A stretch of 64,000 nt of DNA, taken from a virus. Shown here piece after piece: positions 32,345 through 40,748 of this stretch. Numbering within the stretch: the first letter of the stretch is position 1; each line of letters opens with the position of its first letter. Below the pieces are notes generated by a model, which saw only the letters and a program-made list of their open reading frames with translations, was not told the origin of the DNA and ran no database searches. The position numbers and the translations under genes are program-made. The DNA lies in the IMG/VR virus record IMGVR_UViG_3300034103_001892, positions 1 to 64,000 of that record; one strand, given 5' to 3'.

Positions 32345-33541
32345 TTAGCTGAAGCTAAGGTTCGAAACAGCGATCTCACCCAGATAGTCAGCTGCGTTAC
32401 CAAAGCTGCTGGCTGTGTTAGTAAGTTCGATGTAGCCGTAACGTGTCATGAACGATACGACTGGTTCGAATGTGCTTGGATCCAGAACAACACCAGAACT
32501 CATTAATGGGATATATGGGCAGTAGAACGCGGCTGCATCAGCCTCGCTTGAACCCTTATAACCAACTAGAACTGGAGTGCTGTCGCTAGCATAGCTATCA
32601 ACAAACACACGCATTGAACCGTTTAGAGTACCAACAAACTTGGTGTTTGTAGGTGCTTCAAAGGTACCTTCAGTTGTACGTGCAAATGCTGAAGTTGTTG
32701 CTGATTGCAGAACAGTCAATGATGCTGAACTTACAACTGCCCAGTTACCAGCGCCACGACGTGTACGCTGAGCGATCAGGTTAGCAACACGGTTGATCAG
32801 AACAGCTAAAGCAGCGTGTTCGTCACCAACGAATGTAGCAGTACCAGATACAGTAGCTTGGTTGTATGTAAACTCAGTTGCTGCAAGAGTACGCAGGCTC
32901 AGCAGGATCTCTTGATCAATTTCAGCAGTGATTTCTTGAGCCAGTGCGGCCATGATTTCTGCTTCAACGTCAATACCGTGCATTGCTTGTGCATCTTGTG
33001 CAGCTTCAAATGTCCAACGAGCTTGTAACTTACGTGTCTTGGCTTCAACAGCTTGCTTCAAGATCTGTACGGAAATATTCTTACCGCCGTTGCCTTCAAG
33101 AGTTGCTGTAGGAGCACCAGTATAGTTACTAGCTGTTGCTGCATTTGATGCAACTGTTGAGTAAGCAGTAGCAATTTTGAATGGGCTAAGTGCTTCTTCG
33201 CCAGCTACAACAGAAGTTGCTGCTGCGCTGTTGTCAGTTAGGTTACTTGCGTAACGAACACGCAGAGTATGAATCTGACCAACTGGACCAGTCATAGGCT
33301 GAACACCTACGAGCTCGTTAGCGATAACTGTTGGCATCACACGACGAATAACTGGTAGAATCACACGGTTTAATGTAGCGATGTTACCAGCTGCTGTGGA
33401 ACCAGCTGTTGCATTTTCTTTCAAATACTTTCGAGTGTTTTCTAAAATAACACCCATAGTGTTGCGACGATTACCTTTAAGGCCTTCCATTAAAGCGTCT
33501 TTGGTTTCGCCCCAACGACTTTCAAGTAGTTCTTGTGACAT
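32345..33541 (-). CDS. 23: Major capsid protein, gp23-like
   Basis: 398 residues with the gp23 landmarks VILPVIRRVMPTVIANELVG, VQPMTGPVGQIHTLRVRY, EAKTRKLQARWTFEAAQDAQ and the C-terminal FYCPYIPLMSSGVVLDPSTF...RYGY. It builds the HK97-fold head lattice. The N-terminal 50 or so residues (ESRWGETKDALMEGL... to about KENAT) correspond to the delta segment removed by the gp21 protease in T4. Length is shorter than T4 gp23 (521) but normal for marine relatives. Ribosome site AAGGAG. Downstream is a bidirectional terminator; upstream are gp22 and gp21, the T4 order read on the minus strand. Confidence 0.9.
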   Translation of the reverse strand: MSQELLESRWGETKDALMEGLKGNRRNTMGVILENTRKYLKENATAGSTAAGNIATLNRVILPVIRRVMPTVIANELVGVQPMTGPVGQIHTLRVRYASNLTDNSAAATSVVAGEEALSPFKIATAYSTVASNAATASNYTGAPTATLEGNGGKNISVQILKQAVEAKTRKLQARWTFEAAQDAQAMHGIDVEAEIMAALAQEITAEIDQEILLSLRTLAATEFTYNQATVSGTATFVGDEHAALAVLINRVANLIAQRTRRGAGNWAVVSSASLTVLQSATTSAFARTTEGTFEAPTNTKFVGTLNGSMRVFVDSYASDSTPVLVGYKGSSEADAAAFYCPYIPLMSSGVVLDPSTFEPVVSFMTRYGYIELTNTASSFGNAADYLGEIAVSNLSFS

Positions 33542-33556
33542 TTAAGTCTCCTTCTT

Positions 33557-33571
33557 GTTTATAGTTTATAG
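33557..33571 (-). promoter_or_regulatory. Possible late promoter variant before gp23
   Basis: Minus strand CTATAAACTATAAAC, a tandem TATAAAC about 15 bases before the capsid ATG, overlapping the gp22 stop. It resembles but does not match TATAAATA. Confidence 0.3.
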
Positions 33572-34651
33572 CCCGGCCAGTCGCTTGAGGTCGATCACGT
33601 TACTGCGATCTGGCTCCTGAGTCGAGGCAACTTTATCTCCAGTTACTTCTACCACGCTTTCTGTAATCACTGGTTTGGCTTTTACAGAGCGATCTTCAAG
33701 TACGGCTGGAAGATACTTTTCAAAAGCATTCTTTAACCTGTTGGTTTGAACACTTTCAAGTAGATTTTGCATTACTTCGCGTTTTTCTGCGTTTAGTGGA
33801 CGCAGTAAGTCAGACATGATATCATTTCTTTCATTTGACTCGCGAATCATGCGTATCTCTTGTTCTTTGCTTTCTGCTAAAACTCTTGCGTTTTTCGCAG
33901 TATTGATGGATTCAGCAAGCTTCCTGTCCTTATCTGCAATCACAGCATGAAGTTGTTTGACTTCTGCTTTTTCATTCAGATACGAACTACCAAATTCCGC
34001 AGCATAAGCTTCGAAAATACGGCGACCAAAATTGTTCTCGCGAGCAACTTTGATGTCTTCGTGAAGTTGGCTGATTTCAGCTTTTAGATGATTTGTAACA
34101 GCTAGAGTCATCTTGGCAGCACTTTCTTTTACAAAGCGTGACTTGAGTTCTTCTAGTTTGCGACGGGCTTCACTTACCAAGCGTACTTGTGTTTCCACAA
34201 CTTTTTGCTTGTCTTGTGCAAACTCTGCAATTTCTTCTGCAAGGGCACGAACAATGAATTTTTCTAGTTTTTCAAGTCCTTCATTGTGCACCTTGCGATC
34301 TTTACGCAGTTCGCTGATCTCTTCAGCAAGTTTAGCTACCATAAAGTTGTTGAACTTAGTGGCATTCTCTTTTAACTTGTGTTGAGCAGCAACACGATCT
34401 TCTGCCAATTGACGCTTTTCAGCGTTCAAGGCTTCGAGTTCTGCGGTTAGACCTTCTGTTACCATTTTATCTAGGGCTTCAACCATCGTATTTTTATCAT
34501 GCTCGTAGCGTTGTGCAAATTCCTCGCGGAGTGTTGCACTGATTTGATCACGTGCTTCGTTAAGTTTTGATTCCCAAACAATATTGAGTTCGCGACTTAC
34601 GTCTTCGTTGATCAATCCGCTGTCAAGCAAAGGTTTGATGGCATCTAACAT
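33566..34651 (-). CDS. 22: Prohead scaffold protein, gp22-like
   Basis: 361 residues, strongly charged and predicted almost wholly helical with coiled-coil character (EELKSRFVKESAAKMTLAV, EKREVMQNLLESVQTNRLKN). Position between gp21 and gp23 and the closing EVTGDKVASTQEPDRSNVID...LAGL segment fit the T4 internal scaffold, which is degraded by gp21 during head maturation. The repeated motif LAEEI(S/A)E at about 110, 136 suggests internal duplication. Ribosome site AAGGAG before the ATG. No catalytic motif. Confidence 0.8.
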   Translation of the reverse strand: MLDAIKPLLDSGLINEDVSRELNIVWESKLNEARDQISATLREEFAQRYEHDKNTMVEALDKMVTEGLTAELEALNAEKRQLAEDRVAAQHKLKENATKFNNFMVAKLAEEISELRKDRKVHNEGLEKLEKFIVRALAEEIAEFAQDKQKVVETQVRLVSEARRKLEELKSRFVKESAAKMTLAVTNHLKAEISQLHEDIKVARENNFGRRIFEAYAAEFGSSYLNEKAEVKQLHAVIADKDRKLAESINTAKNARVLAESKEQEIRMIRESNERNDIMSDLLRPLNAEKREVMQNLLESVQTNRLKNAFEKYLPAVLEDRSVKAKPVITESVVEVTGDKVASTQEPDRSNVIDLKRLAGL

Positions 34652-34664
34652 TAGTAGATTCTCC

Positions 34665-35303
34665 TTAGATCTTTAGATCCTTGATAAGGCGTACTACTTC
34701 CTCTTTCAAGTATCTTTGCACTTTGTTGTCCTGCCCAACTTCTCTTGCTATCTCAATGGCCTTATGTCCATATTTCATGTTCATAAGTCCTTCATAAATT
34801 GCCATTGGATAAGCGTTTGGTGCGCTGGGCTGAGCAACCACATCAACAGTGACTATTTCAAAATCACTGACATGTCCATTGTGATCGTTAACATTACCGC
34901 TTCCGCGGCTGCTAACGCCTAACTTCACACCGCTGTCCAACATGGTTTTCACCAGGTTGCCCATTGGCGTGGGTAAAATTCTTAATTTGCCGTAACCATC
35001 TGAACCGTCCATCCACATACCGTCAATCATGTGGCTTACACGGTCCAGATTGATTTTCAAATCATCAGGGTGATCAACTTCTCCAAGCACACTTTGGCCT
35101 CCGCGTATTTGTTCGTTGACAGTATCAACCGCTTTGGCAATTTCACGAGTAGGATAAATCCTATCGTTGGCGTTGCGCTGGTCTCCCTGAATGCAAATAC
35201 CCTTCATGTACAATTTTTTACCAGTACCGTCATTGGAATCCTCGGTTATGAGTTCTACTCTGGCCTGATTGTAAGTGAGTGTTTCTTTTAGGTATTTGCT
35301 CAT
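34665..35303 (-). CDS. 21: Prohead maturation protease, gp21-like
   Basis: 212 residues of the U9/S78-type prohead protease family. Likely catalytic residues are H78 in GEVDHPDD and the Ser pair S131/S132 in KLGVSSRGSG; the context GICIQGDQRNANDRIYP and DVVAQPSAPNAYP is typical of gp21 in T4-type phages. It cleaves scaffold and capsid precursors inside the prohead. It lies between the acidic core protein and gp22, as in T4. Self-cleavage of the C-terminus is known in the family. Confidence 0.88.
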   Translation of the reverse strand: MSKYLKETLTYNQARVELITEDSNDGTGKKLYMKGICIQGDQRNANDRIYPTREIAKAVDTVNEQIRGGQSVLGEVDHPDDLKINLDRVSHMIDGMWMDGSDGYGKLRILPTPMGNLVKTMLDSGVKLGVSSRGSGNVNDHNGHVSDFEIVTVDVVAQPSAPNAYPMAIYEGLMNMKYGHKAIEIAREVGQDNKVQRYLKEEVVRLIKDLKI

Positions 35304-35310
35304 GATTTAA

Positions 35311-36180
35311 TTAGGCCTTTGCCAGCGGGCTCTTGGTGTTAACTCCAGTTGCTTGTGCTAGATGAGGCTTTGGAGCGGCTTTTTGATCTTTCATGCTGCT
35401 ACCAGCTTTGTTCTGGAAGTCGCTGATTAGATCTTTGCTTTTGTTGCTATAGGCCGGAGTATCATGCTTGCCTCCTGTGCTGTCACCGCCGGTGATGTGT
35501 ACTGGCTTGGACGCCATGCCTGCTGCACCACTGTTGGCTGCATATACTGCCTTTTTGTTAATTCCGCCTTCTTCAGAAGTAACTGGCTTTGGAGCAGCTT
35601 TTAAACTAACAGCTTCCATAAACTCTTCTTCATCGTCGCCCATGTCACCGCCCATGTCGTCCATGCCGTCGTCCATGCCGTCGTCCATGCCATCCATTTC
35701 GTCTTGATTCATGAGTTCTTCAAATTCAGCCATGAGTTCGTCGAGCTTGTCTTCAAGATCAACCACACGATCTTCTAGATCACCTGGGGCATCTTCGCTG
35801 CCTTCGGCATCGTCAAATCCAGTTTCATCGGCGAAGTCATTCATTTCTTCGTCATCTTCGCTCATGCCCATTTCTTCGCTTTCAACGTCGCTCATGAGCT
35901 GGTCGCTGGCATCACCTTCATAGGTGCCCATTTCGTCCATCATGCCTTCGTTCATTTCGTCATCGTGCATTGCTTCGTTGACTTCTTCGTCGTCATCTTC
36001 TGCCGCTTCGTTGACTTCTTCGTCATCATCTTCTGCTGCTTCATATACATCTTCTTCGTCCATCATTTCTTCATAGATGGCGCGACTTTTTTCTACGACA
36101 ATATCATGAAACAGCTCACGAGCTTTTTCAGTTTCGTCGTTAATCACATACTCAATTAGTTGCTCAAAACGAGTTGACAT
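35311..36180 (-). CDS. 67: Acidic prohead core protein, gp67-like
   Basis: 289 residues, extremely Asp/Glu/Met-rich. The N-terminus (FEQLIEYVINDETEKARELF...DIVVEKSRAIYEEMMDEED) matches the start of gp67-type core proteins, and the position before gp21 fits. Internal tandem repeats: EAAEDDDEEVN twice (about 47-70) and DGMDD three times (about 165-180). T4 gp67 is 80 residues, so this is greatly expanded, with a more basic, Ala/Lys-rich C-terminus (KAAPKPVTSEEGG ... NTKSPLAKA) containing two APKP copies. The acidic block may become internal head peptides after gp21 cleavage. Own transcription unit: terminator, promoter core, leader hairpin, AAGGAG. Confidence 0.65.
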   Translation of the reverse strand: MSTRFEQLIEYVINDETEKARELFHDIVVEKSRAIYEEMMDEEDVYEAAEDDDEEVNEAAEDDDEEVNEAMHDDEMNEGMMDEMGTYEGDASDQLMSDVESEEMGMSEDDEEMNDFADETGFDDAEGSEDAPGDLEDRVVDLEDKLDELMAEFEELMNQDEMDGMDDGMDDGMDDMGGDMGDDEEEFMEAVSLKAAPKPVTSEEGGINKKAVYAANSGAAGMASKPVHITGGDSTGGKHDTPAYSNKSKDLISDFQNKAGSSMKDQKAAPKPHLAQATGVNTKSPLAKA

Positions 36181-36201
36181 TTTAATCTTTCTCCTTAGTT
36201 T

Positions 36202-36222
36202 GGGGTAAATTTCATTTACCCC
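36202..36222 (-). promoter_or_regulatory. Leader hairpin of the gp67-like gene
   Basis: GGGGTAAAT-TTC-ATTTACCCC, a 9-bp perfect stem with a GAA triloop on the minus strand, just upstream of the AAGGAG ribosome site. It may stabilise the mRNA 5' end. Confidence 0.5.
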
Positions 36223-36241
36223 AAGGGTAAATGTTATAATT

Positions 36242-36248
36242 TATTTAC
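36242..36248 (-). promoter_or_regulatory. Late-type core GTAAATA for the gp67-like gene
   Basis: Minus strand CTGTAAATAAATTAT between the terminator (36259-36287) and the leader hairpin. Confidence 0.45.
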
Positions 36249-36258
36249 AGATAATGAA

Positions 36259-36287
36259 AAAAAACCACCGTTTAACGGTGGTTTTTT
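36259..36287 (-). terminator. Strong rho-independent terminator
   Basis: AAAAAACCACCG-TTTAA-CGGTGGTTTTTT: 12-bp stem, five-base loop. On the minus strand it is followed by eight Ts and ends the small core-protein gene (36306-36527). Confidence 0.88.
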
Positions 36288-36305
36288 ACTAAAAAATTAC
36301 AAAAA

Positions 36306-36527
36306 TCATGCCATAGGTGCTGCTGGCGGTGGTGCATACATTTCTTTTACTTTTTTCATTTTTTCTGCAAATTCATATGTTCTAAGATCATTCATCTGTC
36401 TTAGTTTGTTCAATTGCTTTAAAGTTAATCTAGTTTTACGTAATTGGCCAAACCTAGGCTGGCTGTTGTCTTGGGCAACATCTTGATATTGTTTGGGATT
36501 CCTTTCCCATAATTCTTTAATAATCAT
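36306..36527 (-). CDS. Small basic prohead core protein (gp68-like position)
   Basis: 73 residues: MIIKELWERNPKQYQ, then a basic core LRKTRLTLKQLNKLRQMNDLRTYEFAEKM split over residues 29-57, and a Pro/Ala tail. Similar short proteins sit between portal and gp67 in marine T4-type phages; in T4 this place holds gp67/gp68 core proteins. Basic charge complements the acidic neighbour. The late core CATAAATA lies five bases before the ATG and overlaps the gp20 stop codon, with no ribosome site, so the mRNA is probably leaderless. Confidence 0.6.
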   Translation of the reverse strand: MIIKELWERNPKQYQDVAQDNSQPRFGQLRKTRLTLKQLNKLRQMNDLRTYEFAEKMKKVKEMYAPPPAAPMA

Positions 36528-36532
36528 AACAA

Positions 36533-36539
36533 TATTTAT
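36533..36539 (-). promoter_or_regulatory. Late promoter core ATAAATA five bases from the ATG at 36527
   Basis: Minus strand GCATAAATA-TTGTT-ATG. The TAA within the core is the stop codon of gp20. Confidence 0.6.
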
Positions 36540-38302
36540 GCACCTGGAGGCGGTGTTGCTGCTGGCTGTCCAGCAGGGGGAGCTGCTCCTGGAGGTTGCC
36601 CAGCAGCCTGTAGCTCTACACCAGTGGCAATTTCTTCACCAGTTTGAATATCACTTTCTAGTCCCGCTGGTGTTACTCCAATGGCTCGTAAGTCCTGACC
36701 TTGAGTGGTTTCAAGTTCTGCTGAGCCACGTTCTTCGCGCCACATTTCTTCATTTTCAGTGATTTCTTCTTCGGTCAATCCTAGGAATCTTTTCAATGCA
36801 AAACGTTTGCTCATGTATGGAAATGCTTCCATGACTTGAAACGTTGCAACCCTGTCTTTGTCTAGTTCGCTTTGACGATAACTAGCAAAGTTCTGCGGAG
36901 GGCAAAATGTAATATTGAACAATCCATTGTCAATATTAAAGCCACGCCAGCGCATGAACATTTTGAATTCGTCATCTAGTTTTTGAATAACAACGTTTTG
37001 TAAACGCTCGCAGTATTGATTAAATCTATACTCTTGAATCAAAGCTGTGCCAACTTTGCCATCTGTTAATGAACGATCGCTGTCATCCGGGCCAGTGGGC
37101 AAATAGCTACTAGGCACACGTAACCCACGTGCCATTTTGTTATTGAAGTATTTTAAATCGTCAATTTCGCCAAGATTTTGCCCACCTTGCAATGTATCTA
37201 CACTGGACCCGCGACCGTTTTCTCCCACAGGGAAGAAATAATCCTCGCCTACGCTCAACGGATTATAGCTTGAATCCATCATGTTGTTACCGCCACCGTT
37301 GATAGTAGGAATACGACGTTGATGCATTTCATTCTTGATGCGCTCAACAAACTGCATGGCAAGATGACTGGGCATATTACCAACGTCAATCTTAAAGATT
37401 CTACGTTCTGGTGCACGTTGAACTCTATAGATCAAGATTGAATCCTCTAGCAGTTCTTTTTGCTTATAAACTTTGAAAATGTTTTCTAGTACACTCTGCC
37501 CAAAAGGCCAGAAAAAGTCTAATCCTTCATTCAAACTCAAATGCACCACATGCTTTGCATCAATAGTGGTTTCATTTACAGCTTTCATGAATCTGCTGCT
37601 GCCGCTACTGGGAGCGTTTGGCATGGTATAAGCAATAGGGGCGGTCGCGCCACCTGTGCCAGGATTCAACATGTAATCACTGACAGTTTTTGTTGCAACA
37701 CTGAGATTTTGAAAGTTAGGATTAATATCACGAATCACGTATTGCTCTGGACGTTTGCCATCACTTTCATTTACAATCACTCGGCTGACCTTGGTCATGT
37801 CAACCCAATACATTTCAAATGTCTGGGGATCTCTTACAAAAACTTGATCACCGTATTTGATTGTGTTACGGAAAAGTTTGAATATTCTCTGATCCAATTG
37901 ATTGAGTTTAACCCATTGCTGAAGCTGTTTTTTAATGATCTCTGTTTCGTGATCAGTGGGTCTGTCTCTAAACTTGATTTCAAACGGAGTTTCATTGTTT
38001 TCGTTGCGCTGAGTGCTAAACTCTGCAAGAATGTCCAAACACGCATTGATTTCGCTATCACAATCCATGTTTTCATATTGATTGTAGCGTTCAATTCTGT
38101 TGGGGTGTCCGGTATAAACTTCGGGTAATCTGCTGGCATAATTTTTATAACTAAAATCTGCTTCTGCATTGCCATACGCATCGTAGCCAGTTCCGTAGCT
38201 AGGACCCCTCCAATTGCGTCCGTTTATAGGACTCATGGTGCCGCCGGTGTCAACCACCTTGAAGTATTTTTTCCAACCGCCTTGAGACTTTGGTTCAGCC
38301 AT
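36536..38302 (-). CDS. 20: Portal vertex protein, gp20-like
   Basis: 588 residues, close to the T4 portal length (524). Family landmarks: PEVYTGHPNRIERYNQYENM, DCDSEINACLDILAEFSTQ, TIKYGDQVFVRDP, LNEGLDFFWPFGQSVLE, SILIYRVQRAPERRIFKIDV, GRGSSVDTLQGGQNLGEIDD, and MARGLRVPSSYLP. The dodecameric portal initiates head assembly and is the DNA channel bound by the terminase. The C-terminal 40 residues are a Pro/Ala/Gly-rich tail. A late core lies six bases from the ATG without a ribosome site. Confidence 0.92.
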   Translation of the reverse strand: MAEPKSQGGWKKYFKVVDTGGTMSPINGRNWRGPSYGTGYDAYGNAEADFSYKNYASRLPEVYTGHPNRIERYNQYENMDCDSEINACLDILAEFSTQRNENNETPFEIKFRDRPTDHETEIIKKQLQQWVKLNQLDQRIFKLFRNTIKYGDQVFVRDPQTFEMYWVDMTKVSRVIVNESDGKRPEQYVIRDINPNFQNLSVATKTVSDYMLNPGTGGATAPIAYTMPNAPSSGSSRFMKAVNETTIDAKHVVHLSLNEGLDFFWPFGQSVLENIFKVYKQKELLEDSILIYRVQRAPERRIFKIDVGNMPSHLAMQFVERIKNEMHQRRIPTINGGGNNMMDSSYNPLSVGEDYFFPVGENGRGSSVDTLQGGQNLGEIDDLKYFNNKMARGLRVPSSYLPTGPDDSDRSLTDGKVGTALIQEYRFNQYCERLQNVVIQKLDDEFKMFMRWRGFNIDNGLFNITFCPPQNFASYRQSELDKDRVATFQVMEAFPYMSKRFALKRFLGLTEEEITENEEMWREERGSAELETTQGQDLRAIGVTPAGLESDIQTGEEIATGVELQAAGQPPGAAPPAGQPAATPPPGA

Positions 38303-38308
38303 AATTGA

Positions 38309-38315
38309 TATTTAT
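38309..38315 (-). promoter_or_regulatory. Late promoter core ATAAATA six bases from the gp20 ATG
   Basis: Minus strand CGATAAATA-TCAATT-ATG, placed directly after the stop of the tape-measure gene (38318). No Shine-Dalgarno. Confidence 0.6.
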
Positions 38316-38317
38316 CG

Positions 38318-40681
38318 TTAGTTACGTTGCAGTTGCAACATCTTGGTCATGGTCAATTTCTGATCATTTTGTACAGTTAGCATTTGACGCAGAACTCCGG
38401 CCATGTTATTCAGTGCATCTGCTGTTTTATCTTGCATAGCTGGTGTGGCTTGATTTGCAGCAGTGGTCACAGTGTTCATCATGCCTTTTGTAGCCTGATC
38501 AAGACCAAATCCTTCTGGCATCAAATTGTTTTGTTTGAACATATCCTGCCCAATCTGTGGCATTGATATCTGCGGCATTTTGATTTGAACGGGTATCTTT
38601 TTGTTGTCCGGCAATGGTATGACTGCTTCGGCGCCATGAAGTTTGGCAAAATAACCACTCATTGGGCCATCTGCTATACCGCCCTTGGCAAATTCGGCAT
38701 GAATATGCGGTGCCCAAGATTTAGCCGCTGCTGGATTTGCTGGTGCACGAGTTTCGTTTAGAACTTTTTTAGCACCAATTTCTTGTAGATATTTGGTCAA
38801 AGCTTCAACTTCATTTGGGGCTACTACAATGTCCATGGCCCGGCCTTGATTATGAGCACTGGTAGCAGAACGTCCTTTTATTGGATCATTTAATGAAGTA
38901 ATTCTAGCATTTGGAAAGCTTTTTAAAACATCTTTGGCTGCATTAATAACCTGAGCCGACAGCTTTGCTCCAGATTCACTGAATGCACCACGTTTGATAT
39001 TCAATCCTTCTAGTTCTGAAGCTGCATTAACTTCACCTGCTGGAGGAGTAGCTGGTCCAGATAGATTTCTTGTGTTGCCTGGTGGTGGCATATTTTGCAG
39101 TCTCCCACCGCCCCCTGGAGGTGCTGCTGCCGGTGGTCCTGCTGGAGGTCTAGCACCGCCTGGTGCTGCTGCCGATGCTGGGGGTGGCATGTTTTCTAAT
39201 CTTGGACCTGGCGGTCTTGTGTCACCGCCAGTGATTTTATCGCTTAGTTTCTTGCTTAAATTCACTGCATACTTTAAAGCATCACTAAAACTTCTAATTT
39301 CTGTGGTTGCTTTGACAATTTCGGCTGTGAAGTCAACAACCGCTTGTCCAATTTCTGGCGCCGCACCGGCCATCTCTTGTGCCAATTTTGATGTTTGATT
39401 TAAAACCTCTCGTCGTGCAGGATCCAGTGCTTTTTCACCTACCTGTTGAGCCACACGCAGGCTGTTCATGGCTTTGTTGGTTTGAGCAACTTCACCTTCT
39501 AAATCTTTTTCTTGTTTGATGCGTTTTTCTTGTGCGTCTGCTGCTTGTTTGGCTATGTTGTTGTCTGCAAGTTGACGGATTTTTTGAGCTTCGGTTATAC
39601 TGGTAAAGTTTTTGGAATACGCATCACTGGTGGCCGCAAGTGGTGCCATTCTGTCCACAGTCTGTCCTGTGGCCTGACCCAGTCTCTGTAGTGCTTCTTG
39701 ACTGGATATGGTGCCTTTCTTTAAATCCTGCATGATTTGCATGCCCATGCCACCAGTCATTTGTATGGCTTTTTTGGCTTCTGGGCTTGTGGTTACACCC
39801 GCTGCCATGTCACGCATGCCTTTGGCCAGTTCAGGCGACATGTTGGCCACCACACTGTTGAATTGCTGCATGTTTTCCATACCATCACGCAGTGTTTTAG
39901 CTTCTGCTCTTCTACCAGCACGTTCAAGTTCCTGAGCCTTTTGCTCTTGCATGATCATCACAGCACCAAACCTTTGTTCGTTCAATGCTTGTTCACGAGC
40001 AGCTTTTTGTTCTTTGGTGTTCACACCAGTGACTGCTGCTAGATCATTCATGGATCTTAGATAGTTGGCTGCACCTTGTGCCAACTCGTCGTTGGTCATG
40101 CGTTGAGCGCGACCAGTCTGTGCCATTTGTTTGGTGTAGTCTGCTAAACCTTCAACTTGATCTTCATAGCTAATGCCTAGATTTTGTAGTTGCAGTCTTA
40201 CACCAGACATGGCCTCACTGCTCTTGGCCAGTCTGTTGGTACCGTCGGTTACATTACCACCAAATCGTGCTAAATCTTTGCTGTTTTGTCCAACAATTTT
40301 TGCGTACTGCTGTGCCATTTGTTCGTTTGAACCAATGGCTTGCCCAAACTTAGAAGCCTGGTCGCGCATGGTTGAAAAGTTCTGTCCCAGTGCACCGCCA
40401 GAAGCTCCTATGGTGTTAAAGGTACGATTTAATCTGTCGCTTTGATCGTTCAGTGCTCCAACAGCAGCAGCACCGGTTTTTAGAGCAGTGCCCGCAGCAG
40501 CACCAGCTGGACCAAGTGCGTTAAGTCCAGAAGCAGCAGTGTTTGCAGCACCTTTTAATAGGTCGTTGGCTGTTTGTAAGCTGGCATTGCCTTTTGATAA
40601 AGTACCGTATAATCCCGCAAGACCATCAGATGCATTGCGTGCCTGAGTGGCTAAAGTATCAAGTTCATCACTAGCTGCCAT
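38318..40681 (-). CDS. Tail tape-measure protein with embedded M15-type peptidase domain
   Basis: 787 residues. Residues 1-480 are Ala/Gln/Lys-rich helix of tape-measure type (RTFNTIGASGGALGQNFSTM, EQKAAREQALNEQRFGAVMI). A Pro/Gly-rich linker (486-550) leads to a VanY/M15-like peptidase: SAHNQGRAMDI places H610 and D617, and SWAPHIHAEF places H659 and H661, the SxHxxGxAxD...HxH zinc pattern of D-Ala-D-Ala peptidases and related endolysins. After it comes GGIADGPMSGYFAKLHGAEA, a common tape-measure C-terminal motif, then a helical end. The protein sets tail length and probably opens peptidoglycan during DNA entry. T4 gp29 has no such domain that I know of. The late core lies 51 bases upstream. 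Confidence 0.75.
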   Translation of the reverse strand: MAASDELDTLATQARNASDGLAGLYGTLSKGNASLQTANDLLKGAANTAASGLNALGPAGAAAGTALKTGAAAVGALNDQSDRLNRTFNTIGASGGALGQNFSTMRDQASKFGQAIGSNEQMAQQYAKIVGQNSKDLARFGGNVTDGTNRLAKSSEAMSGVRLQLQNLGISYEDQVEGLADYTKQMAQTGRAQRMTNDELAQGAANYLRSMNDLAAVTGVNTKEQKAAREQALNEQRFGAVMIMQEQKAQELERAGRRAEAKTLRDGMENMQQFNSVVANMSPELAKGMRDMAAGVTTSPEAKKAIQMTGGMGMQIMQDLKKGTISSQEALQRLGQATGQTVDRMAPLAATSDAYSKNFTSITEAQKIRQLADNNIAKQAADAQEKRIKQEKDLEGEVAQTNKAMNSLRVAQQVGEKALDPARREVLNQTSKLAQEMAGAAPEIGQAVVDFTAEIVKATTEIRSFSDALKYAVNLSKKLSDKITGGDTRPPGPRLENMPPPASAAAPGGARPPAGPPAAAPPGGGGRLQNMPPPGNTRNLSGPATPPAGEVNAASELEGLNIKRGAFSESGAKLSAQVINAAKDVLKSFPNARITSLNDPIKGRSATSAHNQGRAMDIVVAPNEVEALTKYLQEIGAKKVLNETRAPANPAAAKSWAPHIHAEFAKGGIADGPMSGYFAKLHGAEAVIPLPDNKKIPVQIKMPQISMPQIGQDMFKQNNLMPEGFGLDQATKGMMNTVTTAANQATPAMQDKTADALNNMAGVLRQMLTVQNDQKLTMTKMLQLQRN

Positions 40682-40732
40682 GTATTTTGCCTTTTAAAAT
40701 TCTTGAAAAACTGCATAGATAAGTATTCAACA

Positions 40733-40739
40733 TATTTAT
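40733..40739 (-). promoter_or_regulatory. Late promoter core ATAAATA for the tape-measure gene
   Basis: Minus strand CATAAATATG, 51 bases before the ATG at 40681, with AAAAGGC as ribosome site. It lies in the divergent gap with gp26. Confidence 0.6.
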
Positions 40740-40748
40740 GGACCACAA

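Noticed and set aside
36493-36762. Plus-strand frame of 89 codons opposite the gp20 C-terminus
   Set aside because: Shadow of the Pro/Ala-rich portal tail; no ribosome site or homology.
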